64,000 bases of DNA from CAYSPG01 sp964432885 (GTDB lineage: Bacteria; Bacteroidota; Bacteroidia; AKYH767-A; OLB10), in contig CAYSPG010000012.1 of the NCBI GenBank assembly GCA_964432885.1, positions 29,664 through 93,663 of the forward strand. Direction: 5' to 3'. Made by a program: the position numbers and the translations under genes. Below are positions 55,210 to 63,763 of this stretch, in pieces; position 1 is the stretch's first letter; the number at the start of each line of letters is the position of its first letter. The notes beneath the pieces were generated by a model. The model was not told the origin of the DNA. It made no database searches and saw only the letters and a list, made by a program, of their open reading frames with translations.

Positions 55210-58200
55210 TTAAGGTTTTAAACCGTTAGATGAACTTTTGCCCTCAAGCAAAACATTTACCTGAGCATCGGGCTTGTTCTCAAAAATTTTAAGATTACGT
55301 CTTATACTAACCGCATATCGCTCTTTATAGTCAGATGTTTTTGCACGTTTTAATTTAGCAATTACCGCATCGTCTTCAGAAGGTTGGCTTGCTGTTTTTA
55401 ACTCAGTTTCAGTTTCTGCAATTGTTGTGGGTTGGCTAATTGCAACAGGCTGTTTGGGAAGTTCCTGTGTCTTTGGCACTGAAGTAATTTTTTCTTCTAC
55501 AATATTTTTAGTAAGCGTTGCAACTGAAATATTCTTTTGTTGTGACGATTTAACGACAGTTTGTTTTGCAGGCTTGCTGTCAACCTTGGTTGATTCGATA
55601 GTTGTTGCAAGTTTTATTTCTTCAGTTGGCTTGCGCTCGGTAACTGCTGGTGCTGGTTCAACTACTCCTTTGGTAATTTCTTTTACAGTAATATTTTTTT
55701 GCTGATCGGCTTTAACTGCATTTTGCTTTACGGGTTTGCTGTTAACCTTAACTGGTTCAATGGCTGATGCAAGTTTTATTTCTTCAATAGGTTTACGTTC
55801 AACAACTGTAGATGCTGGTTCGATTACTCTCTTTGTAATTTCGTTTACAGCAATATTTTTTTGTTGCTCAGCCTTAACCGCATTTTGTTTTGCAGGCTTG
55901 CTGTCAACCTGGATTGGCTCAATGGCTGTTGCAAGTTTCATTTCATTTAAACTCTTTGCCTCGGTTAGTCCCTTCTGTTCTGATACTTCCTTCTTTCTTT
56001 GTGCTTCAACATAACCACTAAACTCTGCTTCTTTTAATTCGTTAGATTGTGGTTCCATTTTTTTTGTTTCTGGTGTGGTTTCAGCAGTCGCTTCACTTAT
56101 GTTGTTTGTAATTTGTTTTACTGAAATATTTTTTTGCTGATCGGCTTTAACTGCAGTTTGTTTTACAGCCTTGCTTTCAACTTTTGTAGGCTCAATGGTT
56201 GTTGCAAATTTTATTTCTTCAACTGGTTTGCGTTCTTCTGCAACGGGCACAGTTGGTTTTGCAACTTCGGCAACTGGCTCAACCACACCTTTTGTAATTT
56301 CTTTTACAGTAATATTTTTTTGTTGATCAGCTTTAACTGCAGTTTGTTTTACAGCCTTGCTTTCAACTTTTGTAGGCTCAATGGTTGTTGCAAATTTTAT
56401 TTCTTCAACTGGTTTGCGTTCTTCTGCAACGGGCACAGTTGGTTTTGCAACTTCGGCAACTGGCTCAACCACACCTTTTGTAATTTCTTTTACAGTAATA
56501 TTTTTTTGTTGATCAGCTTTAACTGCAGTTTGTTTTACAGCCTTGCTTTCAACTTTTGTAGGCTCAATGGTTGTTGCAAATTTTATTTCTTCAACTGGTT
56601 TGTGTTCTTCTGCAACGGGCTCAGTTGGTTTTGCAACTTCGGCAACAGGTTCAACCACACCTTTGGTAATTTCTTTTGCAACTGGCGTTTCAGCAATTTT
56701 ATTTTCGTCACCCTTTGTTTGACTAGTTTTTTCAACTTTTGATTTTTCAGGTTTAGCAATGTTGGTTTTGCTTTGCTCTTTTTGCAAATCTTCAAAATTC
56801 AATTCGTCCAAACTAAACGATTGGGCAAGTTGCTGATTTTGTTTAGTAATCGAATCCTGCTTTTGCTTTAAAGCAATCTCATCCTTTTTATCCTTCTGGT
56901 TAAGTTTATCTTTAGCAATTTGTTCCATTTCAGCATCCTGCTTTGGTTTTAGCTGCTGCGCGTATTTTGTGCGCTCTGCCTTCCAATTGCACAATTGCTT
57001 TATTTTAGTTTCAGCAACTGTGTAAGCAATTACCGGAGTTAACTTAATACCCATATCCTCAACATATCCTGCTCTTTTAATTTCGGCTTGCTTTTGTTCA
57101 ACAGGTTTTTGTTCAGCAGGGTTTTTTGTGCTTACATGAGTATTGGCTGCAATTGGTTTTGTTGCTTGTTGCAAAGATGATGGTGCAGAAGGTGAACTGT
57201 TAGATGCTGCAGTTTTATTATTGGTGGCTTGTGCTGCATTTTGTTTTGCAGCTTTTGATGCTGCCAGCATTTGTTCAATCGTTTGCGGTTGATTGCTTGG
57301 TTTATCGGGCGCATTAGGATACTTTATGTTGATAGCAACAGTTTCTTTACCCGAATTATTTTTCGAAAGAATTACTTCCTGTTCAACTGCAGTATATCCG
57401 TCTTCTATAAAAAATTCGCCCATTAGAAATGTAAAGCCCGGCTTATCAATCTTGCAAGCGTATTTTTTTGCCTTAGGCAATTTTATTTCGTAACCACCAG
57501 TTTTTGTATCTACCTGTATTTGCGACAGCAGCTTATACGATTCGCCATCATAAAACATAAGTGTTGCCTGTAAATCTTCGGGACGGTATGTGTTTGAAAA
57601 ATTTCCTTTGATATAAATTTTACCCTCATCCTTAGTTATCAAACTAATTTTAAATTTCTGTACTTTTCCTAAATCACAATCACGATTGCTTAAAAATTTG
57701 GCTGATTTATTTCCACTATCTGGCAAAAACAAATAATCATCATACGGGCTGTTTACGGGCATTCCTAAGTTTTCGGGCACACCCCAGTTACTTGTTGTTT
57801 CATTCCATGTACATTTAAACACATCATAACCGCCCATGCTCTGCTCATTGTTTGCACTAAAATAAAGTACGGTACCATTTTGAGCTGTGGTAGGATAAAT
57901 TTCATCGGCAATTGTATTTACAGGCGATTGCAACCTTACAGGTTTATCATATTTTTCGGCACCTTTTTTATTTGCATAAAAAATATCGGCATGGTACGAA
58001 CCATCCGTTCCTTTGCTTGAATAATAAACACGGTTTCCATTTGCTTCTAAAAATAAAAACTGTGGTTCGTTTAATTTTTTATCATAATTGGATTGAAAAG
58101 CCTCTGTTATTTTTAGCAATTTTCCATTTTCAGAAAAATAATTTCCGGCCACGTTTACCAGCTCTTCATTTGCCTTTTCATTAATTGGGTATTTATCTCC

Positions 58201-58650
58201 AAGTTGCTTTATTCTTAATCCTGATTTGCACTGTTGGATGCGTGTGTCCACTTTCCATTCGGTAAGCAATTCCTGCCCTGTATATTTTTTAAAAATCTGA
58301 TACGACCGCATGCTTTGATCGAAATCATACGTAAGCTGATAAGCCAATCCTAAATAATAATATACATCCTTGGGTGTGTTTGCACTCATGGAGGCTTTTT
58401 CAAGATGCTTAATGGCATCAACAACATTTACTCCTGAAAGCACGCGGCTTACACCATACAAGTATTGATACCGAACATCGGCCGGATGATTGCTTACCAA
58501 TTGTGCATACTGCCATGATGCCTGCCGATATTGTTTTGTTTTAAAATAATTATCGGCACTAATGGCAAGTTCCTTGTCCTGTGCATGCAAACATGCAATG
58601 CTCATTACAAAAAGTGCCAACAGTATATAAAATTTATTTGCTTTAGTCAT
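55210..58650 (-). CDS. PorE-like TPR/PD40 protein with tandem-repeat C-terminal half
   Basis: An exported protein of 1146 residues. The signal peptide ends ACLHAQ. Residues ~25-150 are TPR-like helices (SADNYFKTKQYRQASWQYAQLV, DAIKHLEKASMSANTP). Residues ~180-330 are PD40 propeller blades (EIYPTTAQNGTVLYFSANNE, SMGGYDVFKCTW). Residues ~340-430 form a carboxypeptidase-regulatory-like beta domain (KIYIKGNF to EQEVILSKN). This is the order of PorE, a periplasmic T9SS protein. Instead of the OmpA-like domain, the remaining ~700 residues are rich in Lys, Glu, Pro, Ala and Gln, with 62-residue tandem repeats (660-850) and weaker copies to ~1050. The short C-terminus ends LLEGKSSSNGLKP. The PorE-like call rests on domain order. 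Confidence 0.72.
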   Translation of the reverse strand: MTKANKFYILLALFVMSIACLHAQDKELAISADNYFKTKQYRQASWQYAQLVSNHPADVRYQYLYGVSRVLSGVNVVDAIKHLEKASMSANTPKDVYYYLGLAYQLTYDFDQSMRSYQIFKKYTGQELLTEWKVDTRIQQCKSGLRIKQLGDKYPINEKANEELVNVAGNYFSENGKLLKITEAFQSNYDKKLNEPQFLFLEANGNRVYYSSKGTDGSYHADIFYANKKGAEKYDKPVRLQSPVNTIADEIYPTTAQNGTVLYFSANNEQSMGGYDVFKCTWNETTSNWGVPENLGMPVNSPYDDYLFLPDSGNKSAKFLSNRDCDLGKVQKFKISLITKDEGKIYIKGNFSNTYRPEDLQATLMFYDGESYKLLSQIQVDTKTGGYEIKLPKAKKYACKIDKPGFTFLMGEFFIEDGYTAVEQEVILSKNNSGKETVAINIKYPNAPDKPSNQPQTIEQMLAASKAAKQNAAQATNNKTAASNSSPSAPSSLQQATKPIAANTHVSTKNPAEQKPVEQKQAEIKRAGYVEDMGIKLTPVIAYTVAETKIKQLCNWKAERTKYAQQLKPKQDAEMEQIAKDKLNQKDKKDEIALKQKQDSITKQNQQLAQSFSLDELNFEDLQKEQSKTNIAKPEKSKVEKTSQTKGDENKIAETPVAKEITKGVVEPVAEVAKPTEPVAEEHKPVEEIKFATTIEPTKVESKAVKQTAVKADQQKNITVKEITKGVVEPVAEVAKPTVPVAEERKPVEEIKFATTIEPTKVESKAVKQTAVKADQQKNITVKEITKGVVEPVAEVAKPTVPVAEERKPVEEIKFATTIEPTKVESKAVKQTAVKADQQKNISVKQITNNISEATAETTPETKKMEPQSNELKEAEFSGYVEAQRKKEVSEQKGLTEAKSLNEMKLATAIEPIQVDSKPAKQNAVKAEQQKNIAVNEITKRVIEPASTVVERKPIEEIKLASAIEPVKVNSKPVKQNAVKADQQKNITVKEITKGVVEPAPAVTERKPTEEIKLATTIESTKVDSKPAKQTVVKSSQQKNISVATLTKNIVEEKITSVPKTQELPKQPVAISQPTTIAETETELKTASQPSEDDAVIAKLKRAKTSDYKERYAVSIRRNLKIFENKPDAQVNVLLEGKSSSNGLKP
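55500..56115 (-). repeat. Diverged copies of the same repeat
   Basis: Three further, weaker copies in the same frame share the words KQNAVKA(E/D)QQKNI and EITK(R/G)V(I/V)EPA; lengths vary (about 92, 54 and 53 codons). They look older than the three perfect ones. Confidence 0.75.
56116..56673 (-). repeat. Three near-identical 186-bp tandem repeats inside the PorE-like gene
   Basis: Copies at 56488-56673, 56302-56487 and 56116-56301, each 62 codons starting EITKGVVEPVAEVAKPT and ending QQKNITVK. They differ by only a few bases, so they arose recently or are kept alike by recombination. Confidence 0.93.
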
Positions 58651-58759
58651 GCGGATATTTTATTCCGTCAATAACTGTTATACTGCGATTTGCCTAATTG
58701 GTTACGATTAATAAAGGTTTTGGACTTTAAGATAACGATGCAAAAACAAAACTCCGGTT

Positions 58760-59404
58760 TTATTCCTCTTTTTTGCGATTGCCAAAAAGGTTGGCTTTGC
58801 TTTCGGAACCACGCAGTAAGCGTTCAATGTTACGCTGGTGGGTAACCAATACAAGAATGCAAACTGCCATAGAAAAAACGTTCATGCTTCTAACGGTTTC
58901 GTTAAAAATAAGCATGACAATAAAAGGAAATGAAATGGCGGCTGTCATTGAAGCAAGCGAAACATAATTTGTTGTAATTAAAATTACGGTAAAAACGCCA
59001 AGGCAGATTAAGGCAGCCGGAGGGTTTACTCCCCACAAAATACCCAACAAAGTGGCCACCCCTTTACCACCCCTGAAGCCTGCAAAAACCGGAAAAATAT
59101 GACCAAGCAATGCAGCTACACCAAGCACAAGTTTAAAATTAATAAACTGTTGTGTGGCGGGCATATAGTCGCCAAAAAAAGTTGCCAATTGCACGGCAAG
59201 CCAGCCTTTGGCTATATCTAAAATCAACACAGGAATTCCTGCCTTAGGGCCAAGAACCCTAAACGTGTTGGTGGCACCGGCATTACCGCTGCCGTACTCG
59301 CGCACATCAATGCCCCAAAATATTTTTCCAACCCACACAGCCGATGGCAACGAGCCTAATAGATAGGCAACAAAAAAAAGTAAAATGTTTTCTGCGTTAA
59401 TCAT
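58760..59404 (-). CDS. plsY: Glycerol-3-phosphate acyltransferase (acyl-phosphate type)
   Basis: PlsY, 214 residues, transfers an acyl group from acyl phosphate to glycerol-3-phosphate, the first step of phospholipid synthesis. Five to seven helices. The three family motifs are visible: YLLGSLPSAVWVGK, GSGNAGATNTFRVLG and VFAGFRGGKGVATLLG. The soluble tail ends with GSESKANLFGNRKKE. Length normal. It is separate from its PlsX partner, which is not in the window. Confidence 0.96.
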   Translation of the reverse strand: MINAENILLFFVAYLLGSLPSAVWVGKIFWGIDVREYGSGNAGATNTFRVLGPKAGIPVLILDIAKGWLAVQLATFFGDYMPATQQFINFKLVLGVAALLGHIFPVFAGFRGGKGVATLLGILWGVNPPAALICLGVFTVILITTNYVSLASMTAAISFPFIVMLIFNETVRSMNVFSMAVCILVLVTHQRNIERLLRGSESKANLFGNRKKEE

Positions 59405-59512
59405 GCGCAGCAGTAAGCCTTGTGGTTTAAGTGTTGCGCAAATTTATTTTTTTAAACATAACTTAAAACTAATTGGGTTTTTAATAATAAACACCAAGCG
59501 TGTCAAAAGAAT

Positions 59513-60565
59513 CTACTCAATGCCTTTGGCTGAAGTATATTTTTTCCACCTGTCAAGCAATGTTTCAAAATCCAAAGGAAGCGGAGCTTCAAAATATAAA
59601 TTTTTATTTGTTGATGGATGTAAAAACCCCAACGATTGTGCGTGCAATGCCTGCCGTGGTAATAACTCAAAGCAATTTTGGACAAATGCTTTGTATTTGG
59701 ATGATGTGGTTCCTTTTAAAATTTTATCACCTCCATACTCAAAGTCGCCAAACAAAGGATGGCCTATATGCTGAAAGTGTACTCGTATTTGATGTGTACG
59801 TCCTGTTTCTAATTTACATTTTAAAAGTGTAACATATCCAAATCGTTCTATTACTTCAAAATGTGTAACAGCGTGTTTGCCATGCGCGCCATCAGGAAAT
59901 ACATCCATAATTTTTCTGTCGGCAAGGTTGCGGCCAACATGTCCGGTAATGGTTCCTTTATCTTCTTTAAAATCGCCCCATGCAAGTGCCAGATAATGGC
60001 GTTTTATTGTTCGCTCGTAAAACTGTAAAGCCAGGTCATTTAATGCTTCTTCGTTTTTTGTAACCACAAGCAGGCCTGATGTGTTTTTATCAATGCGGTG
60101 TGCCAAACCCGGACGGATGGTTTCAGTTTTAAGGGGTTTACCAATAAGTTCGGGATGAAAGTGACCAGCAAGTGCATTCACCAACGTGCCGGTATAATTA
60201 CCATAAGCAGGATGCACAACCATACCAGCTTTTTTATTTACTACAATCAAATCATTGTCTTCATAAACAATGTCAAGTGGAATGTTTTCGCATATAAGTT
60301 CCAGTTCACGCGGGGGATGAGCCAAAACAACAGTAACAATATCGTCAGGTTTAACTTTATAATTAGGTTTTACAGCTACGTTATTTACAAGCACGCTTGC
60401 GTTTTCAATGGCTGTTTGCAATCGGTTTCGGGTAGCATTTTGCAACCTGTTGGTTAAAAATTTATCAATGCGCAGTGGCTCCTGGCCTTTGTCAACCACA
60501 ATACGGAAATGTTCAAAAAGTTCCTCACCATCGGCTGAATCGGGTTGTGTTTTTTTATCAACCAT
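59513..60565 (-). CDS. rluD: Ribosomal large-subunit pseudouridine synthase, RluD type
   Basis: A 350-residue pseudouridine synthase that isomerises uridines in 23S rRNA. The N-terminal S4 RNA-binding domain begins with EPLRIDKFLTNRL and LVNNVAVKPNYKVK. The catalytic domain has VVNKKAGMVVHPA and the catalytic Asp in AHRIDKNTSGLLVV, then RTHQIRVHFQHIGHPL near the end. Length matches RluD. It lies ~100 bases upstream of plsY and ~100 bases downstream of the PASTA gene, all on the minus strand. Confidence 0.94.
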   Translation of the reverse strand: MVDKKTQPDSADGEELFEHFRIVVDKGQEPLRIDKFLTNRLQNATRNRLQTAIENASVLVNNVAVKPNYKVKPDDIVTVVLAHPPRELELICENIPLDIVYEDNDLIVVNKKAGMVVHPAYGNYTGTLVNALAGHFHPELIGKPLKTETIRPGLAHRIDKNTSGLLVVTKNEEALNDLALQFYERTIKRHYLALAWGDFKEDKGTITGHVGRNLADRKIMDVFPDGAHGKHAVTHFEVIERFGYVTLLKCKLETGRTHQIRVHFQHIGHPLFGDFEYGGDKILKGTTSSKYKAFVQNCFELLPRQALHAQSLGFLHPSTNKNLYFEAPLPLDFETLLDRWKKYTSAKGIE

Positions 60566-60666
60566 TTTTAATGTGATGCATACTTTGCGTAAACGCTTAT
60601 GAGGTATGCTGTAAATTTTACATCGTGTTATTAAATAATCTTACTAAAGAAAAAAGTAGACGTTAA

Positions 60667-61428
60667 CTACTTTAAATAAACATCAATCGCTTCGCCCTGA
60701 TTCATAAATGCTGAGTCAGCCGGCATTGGGTCTTGTTTTATTACACGCGCAAGCATTGTATCTTTAACCACACCCTCGTAAAAAACTGAGCCAATGTTTA
60801 ACGATGAGCCTTTTAGTACAAACATTGCTTCTTCAAAACTTAAACCTATCAACTCAGGAACAAGCACCTGAGTATTCCCTAATCCATCACCCACAATCAG
60901 GTCAATGATTGTTCCTTTGGGTATCTCATCGTTTTCTTCAATCATTTTCCCGTTAATCATTAAACCAAGCACGGCATTTTTTGCAAGGTCGGGTTTAAAA
61001 ATGTGCTCGCCCGATTTTAATCCATAAGCTTCTAATATAGCTTCGGCCTGTCGTAGCGAAACATCTTTTAACGATGGCAGTTTAACAAGTGGTGCAGTGC
61101 TGCGTGTTATGCTTAAATAAATGGTGCGCCCCTGCTTTACTTTTTCATCGGCACGCGGATCTTGCTCTACGATGGTGCCGCTGGGCTTATCGGCTAAATA
61201 AGCCGAGGAATCAGAAATTTTAAACGATAGATTTTTTGTTTTTAAAAAAGATTCGAGTTCCTGAACGCGCATGCCTCGCAAATCAGGAACAGTTACCGAG
61301 TTTCCATGGTCGGTATAACTATCAAGCCACTTATAAACCAACCCAAGCAAAACAACCACAATTGCAATGGAGGCAACCAGATTTATTAAAAATTTACGCG
61401 ACTTTAAAAACTCAATCACATTTTTCAT
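60667..61428 (-). CDS. PASTA-domain membrane protein
   Basis: A protein of 253 residues with a single N-terminal helix (residues ~12-35, LINLVASIAIVVVLLGLVYKWL) and three PASTA modules outside the membrane, with hallmarks VPDLRGMRVQEL, LPSLKDVSLRQAE and VPELIGLSFEEAM. No kinase or transpeptidase domain is attached, in contrast to PknB and PBP2x. PASTA modules bind peptidoglycan, so it may act in cell-wall growth. The ATG at 61428 is preferred to the TTG at 61437. Located just upstream of rluD, as in other Bacteroidota I know. Confidence 0.92.
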   Translation of the reverse strand: MKNVIEFLKSRKFLINLVASIAIVVVLLGLVYKWLDSYTDHGNSVTVPDLRGMRVQELESFLKTKNLSFKISDSSAYLADKPSGTIVEQDPRADEKVKQGRTIYLSITRSTAPLVKLPSLKDVSLRQAEAILEAYGLKSGEHIFKPDLAKNAVLGLMINGKMIEENDEIPKGTIIDLIVGDGLGNTQVLVPELIGLSFEEAMFVLKGSSLNIGSVFYEGVVKDTMLARVIKQDPMPADSAFMNQGEAIDVYLK

Positions 61429-61479
61429 TGCGGGCAAATTTAGTTATTGGGCTAACTTGCGTATTGGTGGCTTAATAAA

Positions 61480-62223
61480 TTATTTTATTTTAAAAACGCC
61501 TGAAGTGTATATTTTATTTTTTGCTAAACAATACCGAAAAGCGGTCATCAATACCCCTGTGCCATAGGTTACACTTCTTAAAAAATTAATGGATGATGCT
61601 TCTTTAAAGTAACGAGCCGGGCAGGTAACTTCTGCAACCTCATAATTCAAAAACATAATTTGAGCAAGAAGCTGGTTATCGAAAACAAAATCATCAGAGT
61701 TTTTTTCGAACGGAATTTGTTTTAACACATGAGCATTGTAAGCCCGATAGCCTGTGTGGTACTCCGAAAGTTTTTGGTTCATCAATATATTTTGCGCAAA
61801 GGTTAACAGCCTGTTAGAAACGTATTTATAAAAAGGCATTCCTCTTTTCATTGCGCCACGGCCTAAAATGCGTGAGCCAATTACCACATTGTATAATTCG
61901 TTCTCAACCATACTTACCATTGGCTTTATCAGTTTAGGTGGATATTGATAGTCGGGATGCAACATCACAATTATTTCGGCACCAAGATTTATTGCGGTTT
62001 TGTAACATGTTTTTTGGTTGCCACCATAGCCCAGGTTTTTATCATGCTTTATAACGTGTTTAATGCCCAAAGCTTTTGCAAGTTCAACGGTTTTATCGGT
62101 ACTTGCATCATCAACAAGTATTACATCATCAACTACATCAAACGGTATTTCATCAAACGTTTGTTTAAGTGTAAGTTCGGCATTGTAAGCCGGAAGCACC
62201 ACTATTACCTTTTTTTTGCTCAT
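61480..62223 (-). CDS. Family 2 glycosyltransferase (polyprenyl-phosphate type)
   Basis: A 247-residue GT2 enzyme resembling dolichyl/polyprenyl-phosphate sugar synthases. The start at the ATG 62223 gives KVIVVLPAYNAELTLKQTFDEIP; then VDDVILVDDASTDKT, the metal-binding HPDYQYPPKLI and GSRILGRGAMKRGMPFYK. There is no C-terminal membrane-helix pair, so it would act at the inner membrane surface with the lipid phosphate as acceptor. No other glycan genes are adjacent. Confidence 0.86.
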   Translation of the reverse strand: MSKKKVIVVLPAYNAELTLKQTFDEIPFDVVDDVILVDDASTDKTVELAKALGIKHVIKHDKNLGYGGNQKTCYKTAINLGAEIIVMLHPDYQYPPKLIKPMVSMVENELYNVVIGSRILGRGAMKRGMPFYKYVSNRLLTFAQNILMNQKLSEYHTGYRAYNAHVLKQIPFEKNSDDFVFDNQLLAQIMFLNYEVAEVTCPARYFKEASSINFLRSVTYGTGVLMTAFRYCLAKNKIYTSGVFKIK

Positions 62224-62322
62224 AAAAAAACAAGTGCGTGAAAATAGCAATTGAAAATTGAATTTGACTTATTACCTATCACCTCACTTTTAAAATAGCA
62301 AGTATAGTTAACAGGCAATCAC

Positions 62323-62964
62323 TTATTTTTTCAACTTATCTTTAAACACCTTTTTAAATTTTTTGAGCTTTGGTGCAATTACAAACTGGCAATAGGGCGC
62401 ATGACCGTTTAACCTGAAATAATCCTGATGATAATTTTCTGCCACATAAAATTTTGAAGCCGGACTTATTTCTGTTACTACAGGGTTTGAAAATGCGCTT
62501 TCCCTGTTAAGTTTGTTTTTATAATCTGTTGCAAGTTTTTGCTGCCCGCTGTTATGATAAAATATAACCGAACGATATTGTGTACCAACATCAACACCCT
62601 GACGGTTTAAGATGGTAGGGTCATGGCTTTCCCAAAATGCTTTTAGCAGGTCATCATACGAAATAATTTTAGGGTCATACACAACCTGTATGCATTCGGC
62701 ATGGCCCGTTTGTCCGGTGCACACGGCCTCGTACGTTGGGTTGGCAGTGGCACCTCCCATATATCCTGATGTGGCTTTTAATACTCCGTTTAATGATTGA
62801 AAAATTGCTTCGGTGCACCAAAAGCATCCGGTGCCAAAGGTGGCAGTGTCTGTAATGTTTTCCATTGGTAATGTGTTTATGTCGGTTTCAAAGCCCTGGT
62901 TTGCGTTATATGACGAAACTAAAACTATAGCTGAGCTTAATAGTAATGATAACTGCTTTTGCAT
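62323..62964 (-). CDS. msrA: Peptide methionine-(S)-sulfoxide reductase, exported
   Basis: MsrA, 213 residues, reduces methionine sulfoxide in proteins. The catalytic Cys47 is in TFGTGCFWCTEAIF; further family marks are SGYMGGATANPTYEAVCTGQTGHAE and FWESHDPT. A hydrophobic N-terminus (LSLLLSSAIVLVSSYN) suggests export to the periplasm, where surface methionines are most exposed to oxidants. The extra residues before the core (~40) fit that. Length otherwise normal. It is the last ordinary gene before the repeat-rich patch. Confidence 0.95.
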   Translation of the reverse strand: MQKQLSLLLSSAIVLVSSYNANQGFETDINTLPMENITDTATFGTGCFWCTEAIFQSLNGVLKATSGYMGGATANPTYEAVCTGQTGHAECIQVVYDPKIISYDDLLKAFWESHDPTILNRQGVDVGTQYRSVIFYHNSGQQKLATDYKNKLNRESAFSNPVVTEISPASKFYVAENYHQDYFRLNGHAPYCQFVIAPKLKKFKKVFKDKLKK

Positions 62965-63010
62965 TCTATTTAATTTTTAAATACACAAACGCAAACCAAA
63001 AAGGGGCTTG

Positions 63011-63235
63011 GCGATACCGATAGCTATCCGTATAAAAAGCAAGAGTAGAAGTTACTGCTGCTTTGCAAAAAAAATGCTCCCGAGTTTCGGGACGAGAGGA
63101 CAACATTTTTCTGCCGACAAGTTGCCCCGATGCTTCGGGGGCATTTTTTTTTCATGCAGTAAAGGTAAAAAAGAATTACTTCATTTTGATAACCGATGCT
63201 GCCTTGCTTTTTATACGGATAGCTATCGGTATTGC
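63011..63235. repeat. Paired inverted repeats with nested hairpins
   Basis: Arms 63011-63043 and 63203-63235 are complementary over 33 bases with one mismatch (core GATAGCTATCC, itself near-palindromic). Between them are two smaller hairpins, CCCGAGTTTCGGG (63080-63092) and CCCCGATGCTTCGGGG. A further CCCGAATAATCGGG follows near 63354. No credible gene overlaps. Possible remnant of a mobile element or of dispersed palindromes. Confidence 0.75.
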
Positions 63236-63453
63236 TATGCTTGCTGTTATCTGCTGGGCTATGCGGTTTATAAGGGCTTATCTGCTTGGAGTTATGGCAG
63301 TATGGAAAGAAAAGTCCCGAAGTATGGGGTGATGTTAGCACAGCAGCTTTATCCCGAATAATCGGGACAGGCGGGATGTGCGGTTGGATGTATTATTATT
63401 TTTTTTAGGGAGGGCAAACCTTTTTATGAGCGGTACGCGAATTTTTGGGCTGG

Positions 63454-63522
63454 ATTGCACACTCTTTTTGTTTGCGTTGGTGGTGTGTGTGGATTGAGCG
63501 GCAAACAAAATGTGTGTGCAAT
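63454..63522. repeat. Inverted repeat with flanking direct repeat
   Basis: Arms ATTGCACAC...TTTTGTTTGC (63454-63475) and GCAAACAAAA...GTGTGCAAT (63501-63522) match at 19 of 22 positions; each is flanked by TTGGGCTGG, in direct orientation. The gene-less stretch 62965-63600 shows nothing else. Confidence 0.65.
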
Positions 63523-63608
63523 TTGGGCTGGTACGCTACGCATGATTTTTTAAGTATATATATAGCGTTATTTGATGAACTTATTTGAAAAATTTGGTTG
63601 CCGGTCTA

Positions 63609-63763
63609 TTTGTGCAGAGTAGTGGTCTGTTTATGCCGAGTGGTCATCTCTTTATGCAGAGTATCGTTCTGTTTGCCCGGAGTGGCTGTCTCTTTGTCCA
63701 GAGTAGCCATCTCTTCGTGCAGAGTAGCGTTCTGTTTGTCCAGAATAGTGGTCTCTTTGTCCA
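63609..63763. repeat. 21-bp tandem array (array B)
   Basis: Seven complete units of 21 bases, each starting GAGTAG or a variant and containing TCTGTTTGTCC or TCTCTTTGTGC, plus a partial one at the left end. All six frames stay open across much of it. On the minus strand one frame gives heptads (TLDKQNA, TLHEEMA, TLDKETA). Confidence 0.9.

Noticed and set aside
56134..56742. 202-codon plus-strand frame with striking SFNCSLFYSLAFNFC repeats
   Set aside because: It is the antisense of the 186-bp repeats in the PorE-like gene. The periodicity comes from the sense repeats, and the residue mix (Phe, Cys, Asn) is not protein-like.
63008..63361. Overlapping open frames on both strands in the inverted-repeat patch
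   Set aside because: They run across hairpins, have no homology signal and no promoter or start context; better seen as non-coding repeats.
63609..63763. Possible CRISPR array
   Set aside because: Units are contiguous 21-mers with no spacers between them, and no cas gene is in the window.
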